Shown here one piece after another: positions 34,401 through 44,580 of a DNA stretch of 64,000 nt (position 1 is the stretch's first letter; every line of letters begins with the position of its first letter). A program made the position numbers and the translations under genes. Under the pieces are notes generated by a model. The model saw nothing but the letters and a program-made list of their open reading frames with translations. It was not told the DNA's origin and searched no databases. Location: NCBI GenBank assembly GCA_034359265.1, contig CP136896.1, positions 60,647,501 to 60,711,500 on the forward strand, in the 5' to 3' direction. Origin of the DNA: Canna indica (taxonomy: Eukaryota; Streptophyta; Magnoliopsida; Zingiberales; Cannaceae).

Positions 34401-35513
34401 TTCAAATTAACCAATGACACCAATGTGCTTCACTTTGACATTAACTCCATTCCCTACAGTGATCGTCAACTCCCCTTCATTTGGCTTTCTTCTGGTTCTG
34501 AACTCCTGCAATGAGTTCGTGACATGAATGGTTACACCAATGTCCAACCACCAAGTATTAGAAAGGACATCAATAAGATTTGATTCAAAACATACTAAAG
34601 CCAGGGGATTAGCTTTCTTCTTCTTCTCAAGTCAATTCTTAAACTTATAGCAGTCAGACTGTTTATGCCCAAACACATCACAGAATTTGCACTTTCCATT
34701 GAACCTCAGTTTCGCATACTGTTTATGTTTACCAATTTCATGAACCAAGGGAGGTCCACACTTATCATTTCCTTTCTTGAACTAAGGTATGTTATTCTTT
34801 ACTTAAAAAAATTTCTTTCTCTTATCATTTGCTTTATGGGAAGTGAACTGAACAGTATGAGTCTTGCCCTTTTTCATGGACTGTTCCTCCTGGGTAAGGA
34901 TGGAAACCAACTCATCAATTGACCATTCTTCCTTCTGAGCATTATAAGAAATTTTCAAAACATCAAACTCAGTCGGAAGAGAGTCCAACACTTGCCAGAC
35001 CAGAAAATCTTCTCCCAATTCAACCTTCATGGACTTCAATTTGTTGTACCCATTAGTGAGCTTCATTGCATTCTTACGAACACCAATTATACCATCATAC
35101 TTTGTCTTGGTTAATAAGGAAAGATAATATATCTTTTCTGTTTTGTCAAATTTCTTAAATTTCTTACCAATGGATATCATAAATTCTTTGGCATTATCTT
35201 TCTCAGTGATAATATCTTTAATAGTTTTGTCCATGCTAAATTTCAAAGTCATCAAACAAACTCTGTTTGAATGAGCCCATTTATCATATTTTGCCTTTTC
35301 AGTGCCAGAAGATTCACTTGTGGGTATTGGTGGCTCATTCTCAGTGAGAGCAATATCAACATTGGAAACAACAAAAAATAATTTTACAGACTCAACCCAA
35401 TCCTCAAAAATTGTCCCATTCAGCTTTGTCAAAGATCCCATGTTCATAGGCAAAGCTGGATTCAAAGTAAAGTAATGAGAGATTTTTTTTTTAAAACAAA
35501 TATAAGAAGTCAT
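31458..35513 (-). pseudogene. Copia gag-pol polyprotein, broken
   Basis: The reading direction is 35513 to 31458. Gag (35513-34803) has MGSLTKLNGTIFEDW and a UBN2-like core. The knuckle CKFCDVFGHKQSDC is near 34690-34650. Then come a pre-integrase segment (LWHKRLGHISKERMERLI) and integrase (34423-33539) with TDICGPI, SDRGGEF and QNGVAEKRNRTL, supplying the D, D and E residues. Its C-terminal part is at 33520-33077. RT follows (33046-32187) with ELYQMDDKTTFFNGDL (catalytic Asp context VK.AFLNG altered) and YVDDILL, and then RNase H (32129-31458) with YSDSKYGGC and STMEAEYIA. Frame changes near 34600, 33530, 32790, 32460 and 32190 inactivate it. Confidence 0.85.
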
Positions 35514-36239
35514 AATAGATGATCATACTAGGGATAAAGTAATGAGAGATTTTATAAGCATAATAAAGGTACAAAATTGAGTAATTAATCATAATTGAGT
35601 TGCATCATAATATTGTAATCCCGTCGAAGGGTCTCAAATTACAATACATGACTTAACTCACACAGATATATCCATAAAGCTAGTACCGAAAAGATACTGA
35701 AAACTCTAAGAATACAATTACAATATTATTAACAAAATATCATGAATCAAATTGATAAAGACAAAATCGATAAGGTAAGTTCATTATCAACATGATTCAA
35801 GATATACAAAATAATATCTTATCACAATTCGTTCCGCGAAGGCGGACTCATAATCATGAAAAATGCATAATAACAACACCAAAATTATTACTAGTAATTA
35901 TTTTCATAGACATCACTATATTATTGTGTAATTCATCATGCTTCAAAATAATCATGCCCGAATCCTATGAGATTACATTATTCATGCGTCAATAATTGTC
36001 AATTTGATCAAATGATAAATAAGCTAATACTCAAATGATCATGATATAGTATAAGCATAAAAAAAACATAGATAAGAAAAAGAAGGAATACTGATTCAAA
36101 CAGTAGCAATATTAAGATGGAATTAACATCTTTATGATTTTTAGTCAAATAACTTTAATATCGGACAAATCCTCCTTTTACTGTGCAGATCAGGTGCCTT
36201 TTAGAACATGTACCGTTCGTCCTCCATTGACTAACTATG

Positions 36240-38260
36240 TTTGACTACACTTGCATTAAATTGTGCAGCTTTTAATGCTGTAAATAAATGAGTAGTATAA
36301 TAAACAAAAATAATGTACATCAATAAAGACTACAAATTCTTGACGGGACAACAGAGGAAGTGTGGCCAGTAAAAACCAAAAAAAAGAAAGAAAAAAGACG
36401 ACAAATGCATATATTAAAGCACGGCAAATGCCAGCGGCAAAAATTTCGGACAACAAAATGTCCTTCAACTCTGGAGGACGAATGGAGGACCAAACCATCT
36501 CATCTTTACATAGACATCCCCTATTTACTGCCCAATGGGCAGCTTTGTTACAGTTTCTGAAGCAAAAGTTAAAACTCAAACAATTACAATCTAGACGAAT
36601 AAGTAAAATGTCAGATAAGATACTGCCAATTTTCCAAGGCGGGACAATTTCGGCATTAAGAGCTGAAATCAATAGCTTTGAGTCGGATTCAATAGTAAAA
36701 TTAGGCAGACAATTCTCTGATGCATAAATAAGACTATCCTGAACTGCCAAGGCCTTAGGAACCAGCACCGAATCCTCAGAGACATACCGTGAAGCACCAG
36801 CAACGAACAATCCATCCGACGATCGGACGATGAAACCTGTACCACATGCATTATTATCACGAGAAGCATCACAATTCATTTTAAGAATATTAGGTGCTGA
36901 CGGAATCCAATTTCGAGGTATATTGGAAGACTGGCTTGAACCCTCATATTCTGAACTAGGCTCGTAGGCACAAGTAAATGCATATATTTTCAACACGAGG
37001 GTCGAGGGGATAGGCTGTCTAGCCTCATGAACAATGAGGTTCCTAGCGTGCCAGATGAACCAGCAAGCGTTCACAATGAATGAGGAAGCTAGTGGCAGCT
37101 CAGAAGATGAGGGAAAATTGGCGGTAATCCAACTTCCGAATTCCCAAGAGGATCGAAGGTGGAAGGGAAATCCAGTTTTATTAGGCAATAGGCCCCAAAC
37201 AGAGCTGACAAAAGGGCATTCAAAAAATAGGTGGGAGATTGATTCAGGATGGGCGAGGCAGAACGCACAGGAATTGTAGGTAAATAATTCCTAATCGTTC
37301 TAGACGCTCATTTGTAGGAAGTATAAGGTGGAGAAGTTTCCAACAAAAAGCTTGACTTTAGGGGCAGTTTTGAGCTTCCACATGGACTTTCATGAGTCGA
37401 AATACGAAGGAACTTGCGGTTCATGGCTTCTCAGGAAGCGCATCGCACATTTAGCGGTAACTCTACCTCCACTTGAACCCTTCCAAATGGTTCTTTCATC
37501 ATCGGGAAGCAACGACAACCTCAATCTCGAAATGGATTCCGCGAGCACCGGCCCGAAGGTAGCAACACAAGAAGCCATATTCCAACACTGGCCAGATATA
37601 AGGCCACCAACATTCATAGAATTCGGAATCACAGAGCAGTCGATAAAAGTTGGTTTAAGGGCAATCGGCAAATCAAATAATCAGTTATCATGCATGACAG
37701 AGGAATGAACACCGGAGGAGATAATTCGAGAACAACCAGACTGCAGCTTTATATAAGCCGACTAAAACAGCTTCCAACACCACGAAGATGGGGTTCTGTT
37801 CCTCCATTCCCTACGCACGTCAGGGTATTTAATCGAGACGAGATCCCGCCAAGGCGAGACATAGCGATTAAGGTAATTTAGAACACGCTTAGCTTGAAGA
37901 GCTAAGCATTTGTTTGAAAGGTCATGAATTCCAAGGCCACCCTCCTCCTTGGGCAAGGTAACTACATCCTTAGCAATATGATGCATAGCGTTCTGGCCGG
38001 AGGGACCAGCCCAAAGAAATTTGCGGATAACTTGTTCTAGCTCATTTATGATGGAGTGGGAGACCCAGGTAACACTAAGGGAATGGATCGGAATAGAAGT
38101 CAGGATAGAGTTGATAAACACAACTCGACCTGCCTGGGACAAGAACTTTGACTTCCAAGATGAGAGTTTAGACTTGACCATATCAAGGACAATTTTCTAG
38201 GCATAGCGAGGAGCGCGCCTAGGAGAAATCATAGTCCCTAAAGAAATGCAAGCTGCGGGG
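36240..38260 (-). mobile_element. 5'-truncated LINE inside the copia leader
   Basis: On the minus strand, from about 38260: TMISPRRAPRYA and KSKLSSWKSKFLSQAGR (end of RT), GGLGIHDLSNKCLALQAKR, a broken zf-RVT part, then RNase H at 37188-36256 with LKMNCDASRDN, PKALAVQDSL and IESDSKLLISAL. The second RNase H acidic residue, normally the E of EALA, is K here. Only the last third of a LINE ORF2 is present, as for typical 5' truncation. No poly(A) or TSD could be fixed. Confidence 0.75.
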
Positions 38261-38381
38261 AGAAAGGTGCGGAGAAAACAAAATGTTTCGTACAGAATTC
38301 AATCAAACGAAAAGTAATCCAGGATAGAACCAAAAGAAATCAGAAAAGTAAAAAAAAATGCAGCCCTAATTAGAGATAGAA

Positions 38382-38396
38382 GCTGCTCTAATACCA
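38382..38396 (-). other. Primer-binding site of the copia element
   Basis: Minus strand TGGTATTAGAGCAGC, matching the tRNA-iMet type TGGTATCAGAGC with one change. It lies two bases inside the 5' LTR. Confidence 0.8.
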
Positions 38397-38398
38397 CT

Positions 38399-38776
38399 CG
38401 TAGAAATAAAGATTAATTTATTTTGCCTTCTATCTCTAATAATAGCACGTGGAGTAAAGCAATCAAACATAAAACCACAAAAGGATTACCTCGATTCAAA
38501 GATGTTGATTGATTCATATTTTCTCTATGAACTTTTTTTTTCTGTCCCGTCGAGTGAAAAGGAATCGAAAATAAGCAAGATGTAACTTCTCCTATGTTTC
38601 AAAAGGGTGCACCATGTGTCTATTTATATGGGGAAATAGATACACCCCTTTAATTAACTAGGAGTAGGGTTCTCTTCTATATATAAATAAAATATGGACC
38701 AAGTCCACCCATTATTGCATGCCCATATTTAAATAATATATTGACGTCTAATTAGTCTAGATATTTTGATTTATGC
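38399..38776 (-). repeat. 5' LTR of the copia element, outer 24 bp missing
   Basis: It matches 30424-30803. The terminal 24 bp present at 30804-30827 are absent, and the host sequence with the target duplication follows directly. The inner base reads CG where the intact LTR has TG. Confidence 0.85.
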
Positions 38777-38782
38777 TTGATG

Positions 38783-38990
38783 AGACGCAGGAGGAGAAAG
38801 ATGATGCAAGTAAAGCTGCAGTGAAATGGACTGCACATGACTAGAGAATTCTCATGGAGCTCGACAATTCCGAACTCGAACGCAACCGACGGCTGGAGAA
38901 GATGATTGCAAAGTGAAAAGCAAGGCTGACCATGGAAAAGGTTCTGATAGATTTGGACAATGGCACGAAGAACAACAACACTTTGCAATC
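38783..38990 (+). pseudogene. Captured fragment of an uncharacterised plant protein, right part
   Basis: The frame continues from 30423: ETQEEKDDASKAAVKWTAHD, stop, RILMELDNSELERNRRLEKM, stop, then KVLIDLDNGTKNN. The pattern KW..D...LM.L.NSELERN.RLE.(L/M)IA is a hallmark of the plant family that includes Arabidopsis At5g17910 (recognised from memory; function unknown). Two in-frame stops show decay. It lies in the Pack-MULE-like element. Confidence 0.6.
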
Positions 38991-39555
38991 TTCCTTACGA
39001 TTCAGACGAGCCTGGTTCAGCTCCTTTTGTGCTCCTACCAAGACCGAATCAATTACGCGTACTGTAACTTCTTACCTATATATACTAGTCTCTGAGCACA
39101 TGAAGATGAGATAAGATTCCAATTTAAAGCTTCTTAATTAATAACAATATATAAAGCCGCAATATCATTAATTAAATTGACAAATATCTTTATAATATAT
39201 ATTAAGATTGCGATAATGAAATGATGCAGTGCATTGCAAGGTTGCAACTTGCAACTTGGCTGGACTCTGGAGCATCAGATCCTCCATGTCTAGAGAGAGA
39301 AAAGCACAAGTCTTTATAATGTGGGATGATGAGTCAAGTCTTTATAACGTGGGATGATCACGGAGGAATCACTACATATATTATATTAATTAAATTTTTA
39401 TTCTGTTTTTGTCTATTAATATGGGCTACACTGCGTTGTCAAATACTTTTTAAGTGTTGCAGAAATATATATATTAATGACGATCAAAGTGCACGGGCTT
39501 GGATACAGGTGAAGTGGATTAGAGTTTTGTACTCAGACTTCACGATGGTGGGCGA
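38991..39555. other. Unassigned interior of the gene-fragment element
   Basis: No coding resemblance was found. GTGGGATGATGAGTCAAGTCTTTATAA-like words recur at about 39317-39350 (CAAGTCTTTATAA twice). Confidence 0.35.
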
Positions 39556-39558
39556 GAT

Positions 39559-39805
39559 TCTGATATGGCCGAGATTCATGAAGGACCAGGAGATGCTGAT
39601 ATGGCCGAGATTCATGGCGACAGTGGGCGCATGGCCGATGCGGGCAAAGTAATCCATGGCATCTCGGAACCTTTCGGCGATGGTGGAGTCGAGGCTGGAG
39701 GTCGGCTCATCCATGAATAGTAGGCTCGGGTTGATGAGCATCTTCTGCCCGATGCTGACCCGTTTTCGCTCATCGCCGGAGATGCCGCACACGATCAACA
39801 AGTTC
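39559..39805 (-). pseudogene. ABCG half-transporter fragment, internally fused
   Basis: The minus frame reads [19 protein letters not shown], the ABC signature (family [11 protein letters not shown]). [17 protein letters not shown] follows, the Walker B and D-loop. It then jumps straight to [17 protein letters not shown], a segment that in ABCG proteins lies after the H-loop. About 60 residues including the HQPSS H-loop are missing, as if two pieces were fused. The 3' part contains a 36-bp direct repeat with TGATATGGCCGAGATTCATG. Signature G to D is unusual. It is a fragment with no Walker A and no membrane domain. Confidence 0.7.
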
Positions 39806-39916
39806 ATCTACAGCATGAAGGGCCCGGAAGAGCGAGTCGTCGACAAGGTTGGAGCTGACGAGGTACCGCCGGCAGGACTTGTCGACGTAGACAGGCTGGA
39901 GGCCAACCGGGATCAT
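39770..39916 (-). pseudogene. SAUR-like protein fragment
   Basis: In another frame just upstream of and overlapping the ABCG piece, ATG 39916 begins MIPVGLQPVYVDKSCRRYLV, followed by SSNLVDDSLFRALHAV. This resembles the core of small auxin-up RNA proteins (P.G..PVYVG...RR(F/Y)(L/V)V...L..HPLF..L). The rest of the domain is missing. The match is short, so this is tentative. Confidence 0.45.
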
Positions 39917-39942
39917 GTCACGCATGTGTGTGAGAGAGAGAT

Positions 39943-40172
39943 GGACCCTTTAACTTAAGTTTTGATTTTATAATATTTTTATATTAAAAAAAATACTTTT
40001 TATTACACGTCAGTAGCCATGTCATCGACTTAACGAAGCTACTGACGAAAATTAAACGGTAGGATTCAATTAAAACAAATATAAAAATATATGATTCAAT
40101 TGAAACAAATAAAAATACAGGCCACAAATGAAAAAAGCCTTCAAGTATAAGATATATTTAGGTAATTTCCCC
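39943..40172. repeat. Right arm and terminus of the Pack-MULE-like element
   Basis: 39943-40075 is the inverse of 29706-29823. 40120-40172 read inward resembles the Mutator-type end at 57313. GGATTCAATT and GATTCAATTGAAAC occur twice within it. Confidence 0.6.
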
Positions 40173-40570
40173 GCTGCAAACCATAATTAACTCATTATAC
40201 CCATTTGTTATTATAGATAGCTTTTCCTCCATTCACAAATAATTTTATTATATATATATAATATTGATCAACAAATATACTACTGTAGTACTGTACATTT
40301 TCTCAAACAAAAACCTGTTCCATTGCAAATGATCTCATTAGTCCAGAAAGAACCTCTGAACAAATTTATTAGGTATCATGGGAAAAGCAAATGTTATATG
40401 AGGCTTCTAAAATAGGAAGAAGTATCTAACACAAGATTTACAACTTCCTTGAAGATAATTTAAGATTCACCTGCTCAAATTGGTATTTTTCCAATGTATA
40501 GGGAATCAAGATCAACTTATCAAAACTCCCACAACAAGTATCTAGCCACTGAAAGAAACATGCGCAGTAT

Positions 40571-43500
40571 TTAATATCCCCAATAGTCATTGCGGATTTC
40601 ATCATCAAACTTCTTCTTGAGCTTGGGATGCCTCTCAAAATATTCTTCTGCTGTCATTGTGCTGATCTTTTTCTGCAGACACCAAATGCAATTAGTCTTT
40701 ATTCAGAACTAGCAAATATAACCTTTGGCACTAGCAGCGAAGATTTGGTGAGCATGTGGTTGTGGTTGGTAAATGCAGCTTCTCACCTTCATCTCCTGAA
40801 CTTCAGCAATTTCTTTCTCCAACCGTGCTGATTCCTCCAGAGATTGCTTTTCTGATTCTTTTAGCTCAACCAGCTGCAAATTATGCGAGGGAACCACATA
40901 TATTATATTTGTGAGAAAAATCAAGGGCTGAATCTTCTTCCACAGTTTCTTCTCTCCTCAATCCAAGGATGCACAGGCTGCTGTATCAGTAAAACAATGA
41001 ATAGAATGGACACGGTAGAGATACCTCACCAGGGCATCAAACTTGGGCTTGTATTCGGGAGTCACAGTGTCAACATACTTGGGGATTTCTACGTCTGCAA
41101 ATGAATAGCTCTACTTTTCATTTTAAAAAAAAGGAGCAAAAGTAGTTACACTTCAGATAGAGCAATCACATAACATATGAACTCTTTGGCACTGCAGCAA
41201 GGGAACTGATAGATGGAATTTCATAATACCTCACTTGCAACAGCAATATGCTCAAACGTAAGATAATATTACTGCATTTAGGGCTGTAATTGAGCCGACT
41301 TGAGCCTTGAGGTGTTCAAACTTTGAGCTTGAATAGAATGGTTTAAGATCAAGCTTGAGCCGAGCTTTGTGCGAACCCGAAAATGTCATGCTCGAGCTTG
41401 ATATAGATTGATTTACAATCAATACTATACGAGCTTGACCTCAAGCCGGGCTTGCAAACTTACTATATGGATTTATGGGTATATTGTATAGGCTCACGAG
41501 CAGGCTTGCAAGCCTAGCCCACAAGCCCAGGCTCGTGAGCTTAAGCCTAGTGTCAGCCTCGAGCTTGGCTCATTTATTAAACAAGCTTGAGCCAAGCCAT
41601 GCTCACGAGCGACTTGACTCATTTAAAGCCCTAACTGCATTCAGGATACTAAATTGTAGCTAAGTATCATAATGATATAACTTGATCCCATCCTAACCCA
41701 TTGAATATAGAAGACTATTTAATTCAGTTTATGAATAAAAAGTAGTCAAAATCTAAATAAAATAGGCGCCCAAGTTGACAAACTCCTGCCAATGAAGAAT
41801 CTAGGGATGACCAAGGTACATATATTACCCTTATTTTGGGGGTTGAAGTTCTATGCTAGTATTAAAACTTGATTTGCTACCTTATTTTGGTATTTGTGGA
41901 AGCTGGATTCTCCAGAAATTATTATGTATCAAAGTTCCACCGTATCCACATTATTGTCTTGGGCTATCCTGAAATGCTATATCTATATACAACCTGAAAT
42001 TCATTTCCATCACCCTAGTAAAACATGCCTTGGCTTCAAGCGTCTTGTCTTCTTATTCAATTCAGAGCTGATAAAAGATCTTTAGAGTCTGATTGCTTCC
42101 TCTCTATCCAATATAATGCATTGCATATAAGCCTATGACCATATGGCATGTGAACATTTGCAACAATTTTTTTTATCTCACAAGAAACAATCTTAATGAA
42201 GTCTAATTCAAAGATGAATTGCATTCAATCTCAACCTTTATTTTGTAATTCGAGCTTTTCTTAAAGGATACTTTAACTATATGATGACATGAAGATAGTC
42301 TCCATTCAATGAAATAACAATAAAAAGTTTGAAATAAAAGGCAAGTCATCATGGAGAGGAACTTACTTTCATAAGCTTGTTTGAACATATCTACCAGGTG
42401 AGATCCAATTCCTTTTCTGTAGTAGTCCCAGTTAATAGGTTCAGGTTCCTACAATTTAGATAATAATATGACGGTATTAGTTGATGACTCATCTATTAAA
42501 AGATAAAAGAAAAAATATCAATCAAATATAGAAGTTTGCTTTTAACAAGTTTGAGAATTAGAACAGAATATAAAGGAATAGGCAACCATGATGTCAATAT
42601 AATAATTGCATCACCTGTCATTAGACTCATTACAATGAAAAGGTGAAAACATATGGAAGAAAAGATCAATCAGTCTAAAATTAAATATAGGAAAGTAAAT
42701 AAAAGAAAGATGCTCGTAATTTAAAAGGAAATTATATGCAAAATAGACAGAGAAGGTGTAAAAATTCTGACTATTTTGCATGGCTAAATGATGTCTCCAT
42801 ATATGCATGGAGGGATGCTGCAAAGTTTATTGTTAATAGATGATGCAAAAATATCATAACAATTATAGCCTCTAGAGAATGCATAAAGGTGCAACGAACA
42901 TGGCCAGATTCTATGGCCGAGGTGACATGGAATGGTACTGTGTACAACATGTCCTGGGTCTCGCAGATGTAATCCTTGGGTCAACAATAGTTCTTGATAA
43001 CAATAAGAATTGAAAGATATATTAATGTAGTAGTAGTGCTAGGTATCGCCCATACGGCCCATGCAGAACTTCAAAAGCAACAAATATGCTTATAGCCTTA
43101 TAAACAGATTTTCTGAACATGAGGTGACTTGGTGCTAAATCGTCATATTTATAATTTAGAGTGTAAGATAGGAACTATTTAGAGTGTAAGATAGGAACTA
43201 CGGACTCCATTATTAGATCAGTTACATAGAAATATATCATAACCCTACCTATGAAGATTGGATAGGTACCAAGAAGTTAAAGCTAATAGTATCTCCAATC
43301 AACAACATTTCCAAGATGAACCTGCATTCTTTATATTTGCGCAATATAAATCATACAAAAAGCAAGACAGATCCTTCTGGAAATGATTTCTTGTCTCTTA
43401 AGTTAGATTGTTGTAGACTAGAGCATTTGTCTTCCTTGTGGGAGTTCAGGAGTTTTATCCTCATGCCATATGCGTTGCGTGTATGTTTTCTTCATATTGT

Positions 43501-44196
43501 AGTTATTCGTTCTCCCATATTGCTGGCAATATGACAATCTAGATTGCCATATAAATCTCCAAAAAACAGATTCTCGAGAGCCCTGAAAAAAATGGATTTA
43601 TGGAATACTCCAAGGTGGTCGTTAATTAGTAGCTAACATCTAAATCATATTGCGGCATCCAAATGGATTGCCATTCCAATTATCGAGAGCCCTGGAAATG
43701 TATTCAAATCATTTAGCTTGCCATATATTTCCATAAATAAAAACTCAAAAAACTTTAATATTCTGGATTTTGTAGCTCATTTGCTACCAAAAGAAGGCCT
43801 ACCGGCGAGAGTGTGCAAATAGATCAGGAGGCAGCGAATTTGTGGATGCGGTTTGACCATTTTCTTAGTTATTCATATCCAACATTTATTCTGAACTAGT
43901 GCACCCACATCTCAAGGTATCAAGAAAATAAGATACAGACCACCAGAAGAAAATGACAGATCAAGGGTGAAAAACACAAGATCGAGAATCAAATTGAGGT
44001 GCGGATCGAATGGGATTCATACCATAGAGAACTTGGTCTTGAGTTGTTGGTTGACCTCGTTGAAGGCGTGACGGAGGTTGGAGAATTCCTTGCGGGCCTC
44101 GTCGGAGACGAGCAGCTTCGCCATCCCATCCCAATCGATCGACTTAGTAGCCTTCGCTGCTACCTCCGCCACCTTCTTCACGCCGCTTCCGCTCAT
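40571..44196 (-). CDS. ATP synthase subunit d, mitochondrial
   Basis: This is the peripheral-stalk subunit of mitochondrial F1Fo-ATP synthase, linking F1 to Fo in the inner membrane. Five exons join in frame: 44196-44023, 42448-42367, 41094-41030, 40873-40787 and 40672-40571, giving 169 residues, the usual plant length of about 168. The start gives MSGSGVKKVAEVAAKATKSI, followed by DWDGMAKLL and FNEVNQQLKTKFS. Then come EPEPINWDYYRKGIG, VEIPKYVDTVTPEYKPKFDA, a charged helix (LKESEKQSLEESARLEKEIA) and the end KKKFDDEIRNDYWGY. All introns are GT-AG. No disruption is seen, so the gene is intact. The intron at 41095-42366 carries a hAT MITE. There is no cleavable presequence, as in plant homologues. 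Confidence 0.95.
41279..41633. mobile_element. hAT MITE in an intron of the subunit d gene
   Basis: 355 bp. The left end is TAGGGCTGTAATTGAGCCGA; the right end read on the other strand is TAGGGCTTTAAATGAGTC. The 8-bp TSD ACTGCATT is exact (41271-41278, 41634-41641). Many GAGCTTGAGC / GCTCACGAGC words form its subterminal repeats. No coding capacity. Confidence 0.92.
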
Positions 44197-44580
44197 CCTC
44201 GCTTTCTCGTCTCTACTCTCTTTTCTCTCGCTCTCGCTAGCGGAGTCGATTGATCGAGGTTCCAACTCCAAATCGGGCGAACAAAACCCAGACACGCCTG
44301 CACGCGGAATTCGAGCCTGGCGCAACGCGCCATCTTCTCGATTCGAGCAGGCGGGGGTTTCTCCTGCTCGATTTCCGCCGCGTGGCAAATTTCTTAATTA
44401 TTTGTTTATATCAAATTTCTTAACTATAGTCAATGTGGTGACGGCGACGGCCACGGCTCCTCCTCCTCTTCGTCTTCTCTTCTGCTAGAGGAGGAGGCGG
44501 AGGTGGAGGAGGAGGATGAGGAGATGATGGTGGTGATGGAGGCGGCGACGGCAGAGTCTAGGTGAGGGATAACTAGAAGA
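44197..44580 (-). promoter_or_regulatory. Leader and promoter region of the subunit d gene
   Basis: 44200-44390 is relatively GC-rich and open upstream of the ATG, likely the 5' untranslated leader. A GGAGGA/GAGGCGGAGG trinucleotide-rich tract runs at about 44457-44565. The transcription start cannot be fixed from sequence alone. Confidence 0.4.

Larger units (their letters stand above)
30424..38777 (-). mobile_element. Ty1/copia retrotransposon, inactive
   Basis: 3' LTR 30424-30827 and 5' LTR 38399-38776 are highly similar. The primer-binding site TGGTATTAGAGCAGC (38396-38382, tRNA-iMet type) and purine tract GTCCAAGTGGGAGAA (30842-30828) are in place. TGATG flanks both sides (30419-30423 and 38778-38782). 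The gag-pol order is gag, integrase, RT, RNase H, typical of copia, but frameshifts and stops abound. The 5' LTR lacks its outer 24 bp. A LINE fragment sits in the leader between PBS and gag. Confidence 0.88.
29706..40172. mobile_element. Pack-MULE-like element carrying gene fragments
   Basis: Inverted arms at 29706-29823 and 39943-40075 share TTAAGTTTTGATTTTATAA, AATATTTTTATATTAAAAA and GGATTCAATT. The right side continues to a terminus at 40172 that reads GGGGAAATTACCTAAATATATC inward, like the Mutator-type end at 57313. Between the arms lie fragments of at least three unrelated host genes on both strands, as expected for a Pack-MULE. The left outer end is not recognisable and no TSD was found, so the boundaries are tentative. 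A copia element has inserted into it. Confidence 0.55.

Noticed and set aside
36362..37880. Plus-strand open frames at 36362-36727 and 37328-37708
   Set aside because: They lie antisense to the LINE RNase H and RT tail, whose minus-strand frames show clear family motifs.
43316..43534. Small plus-strand open frame in the first intron of the subunit d gene
   Set aside because: No family resemblance, within a normal intron, no codon structure beyond chance.
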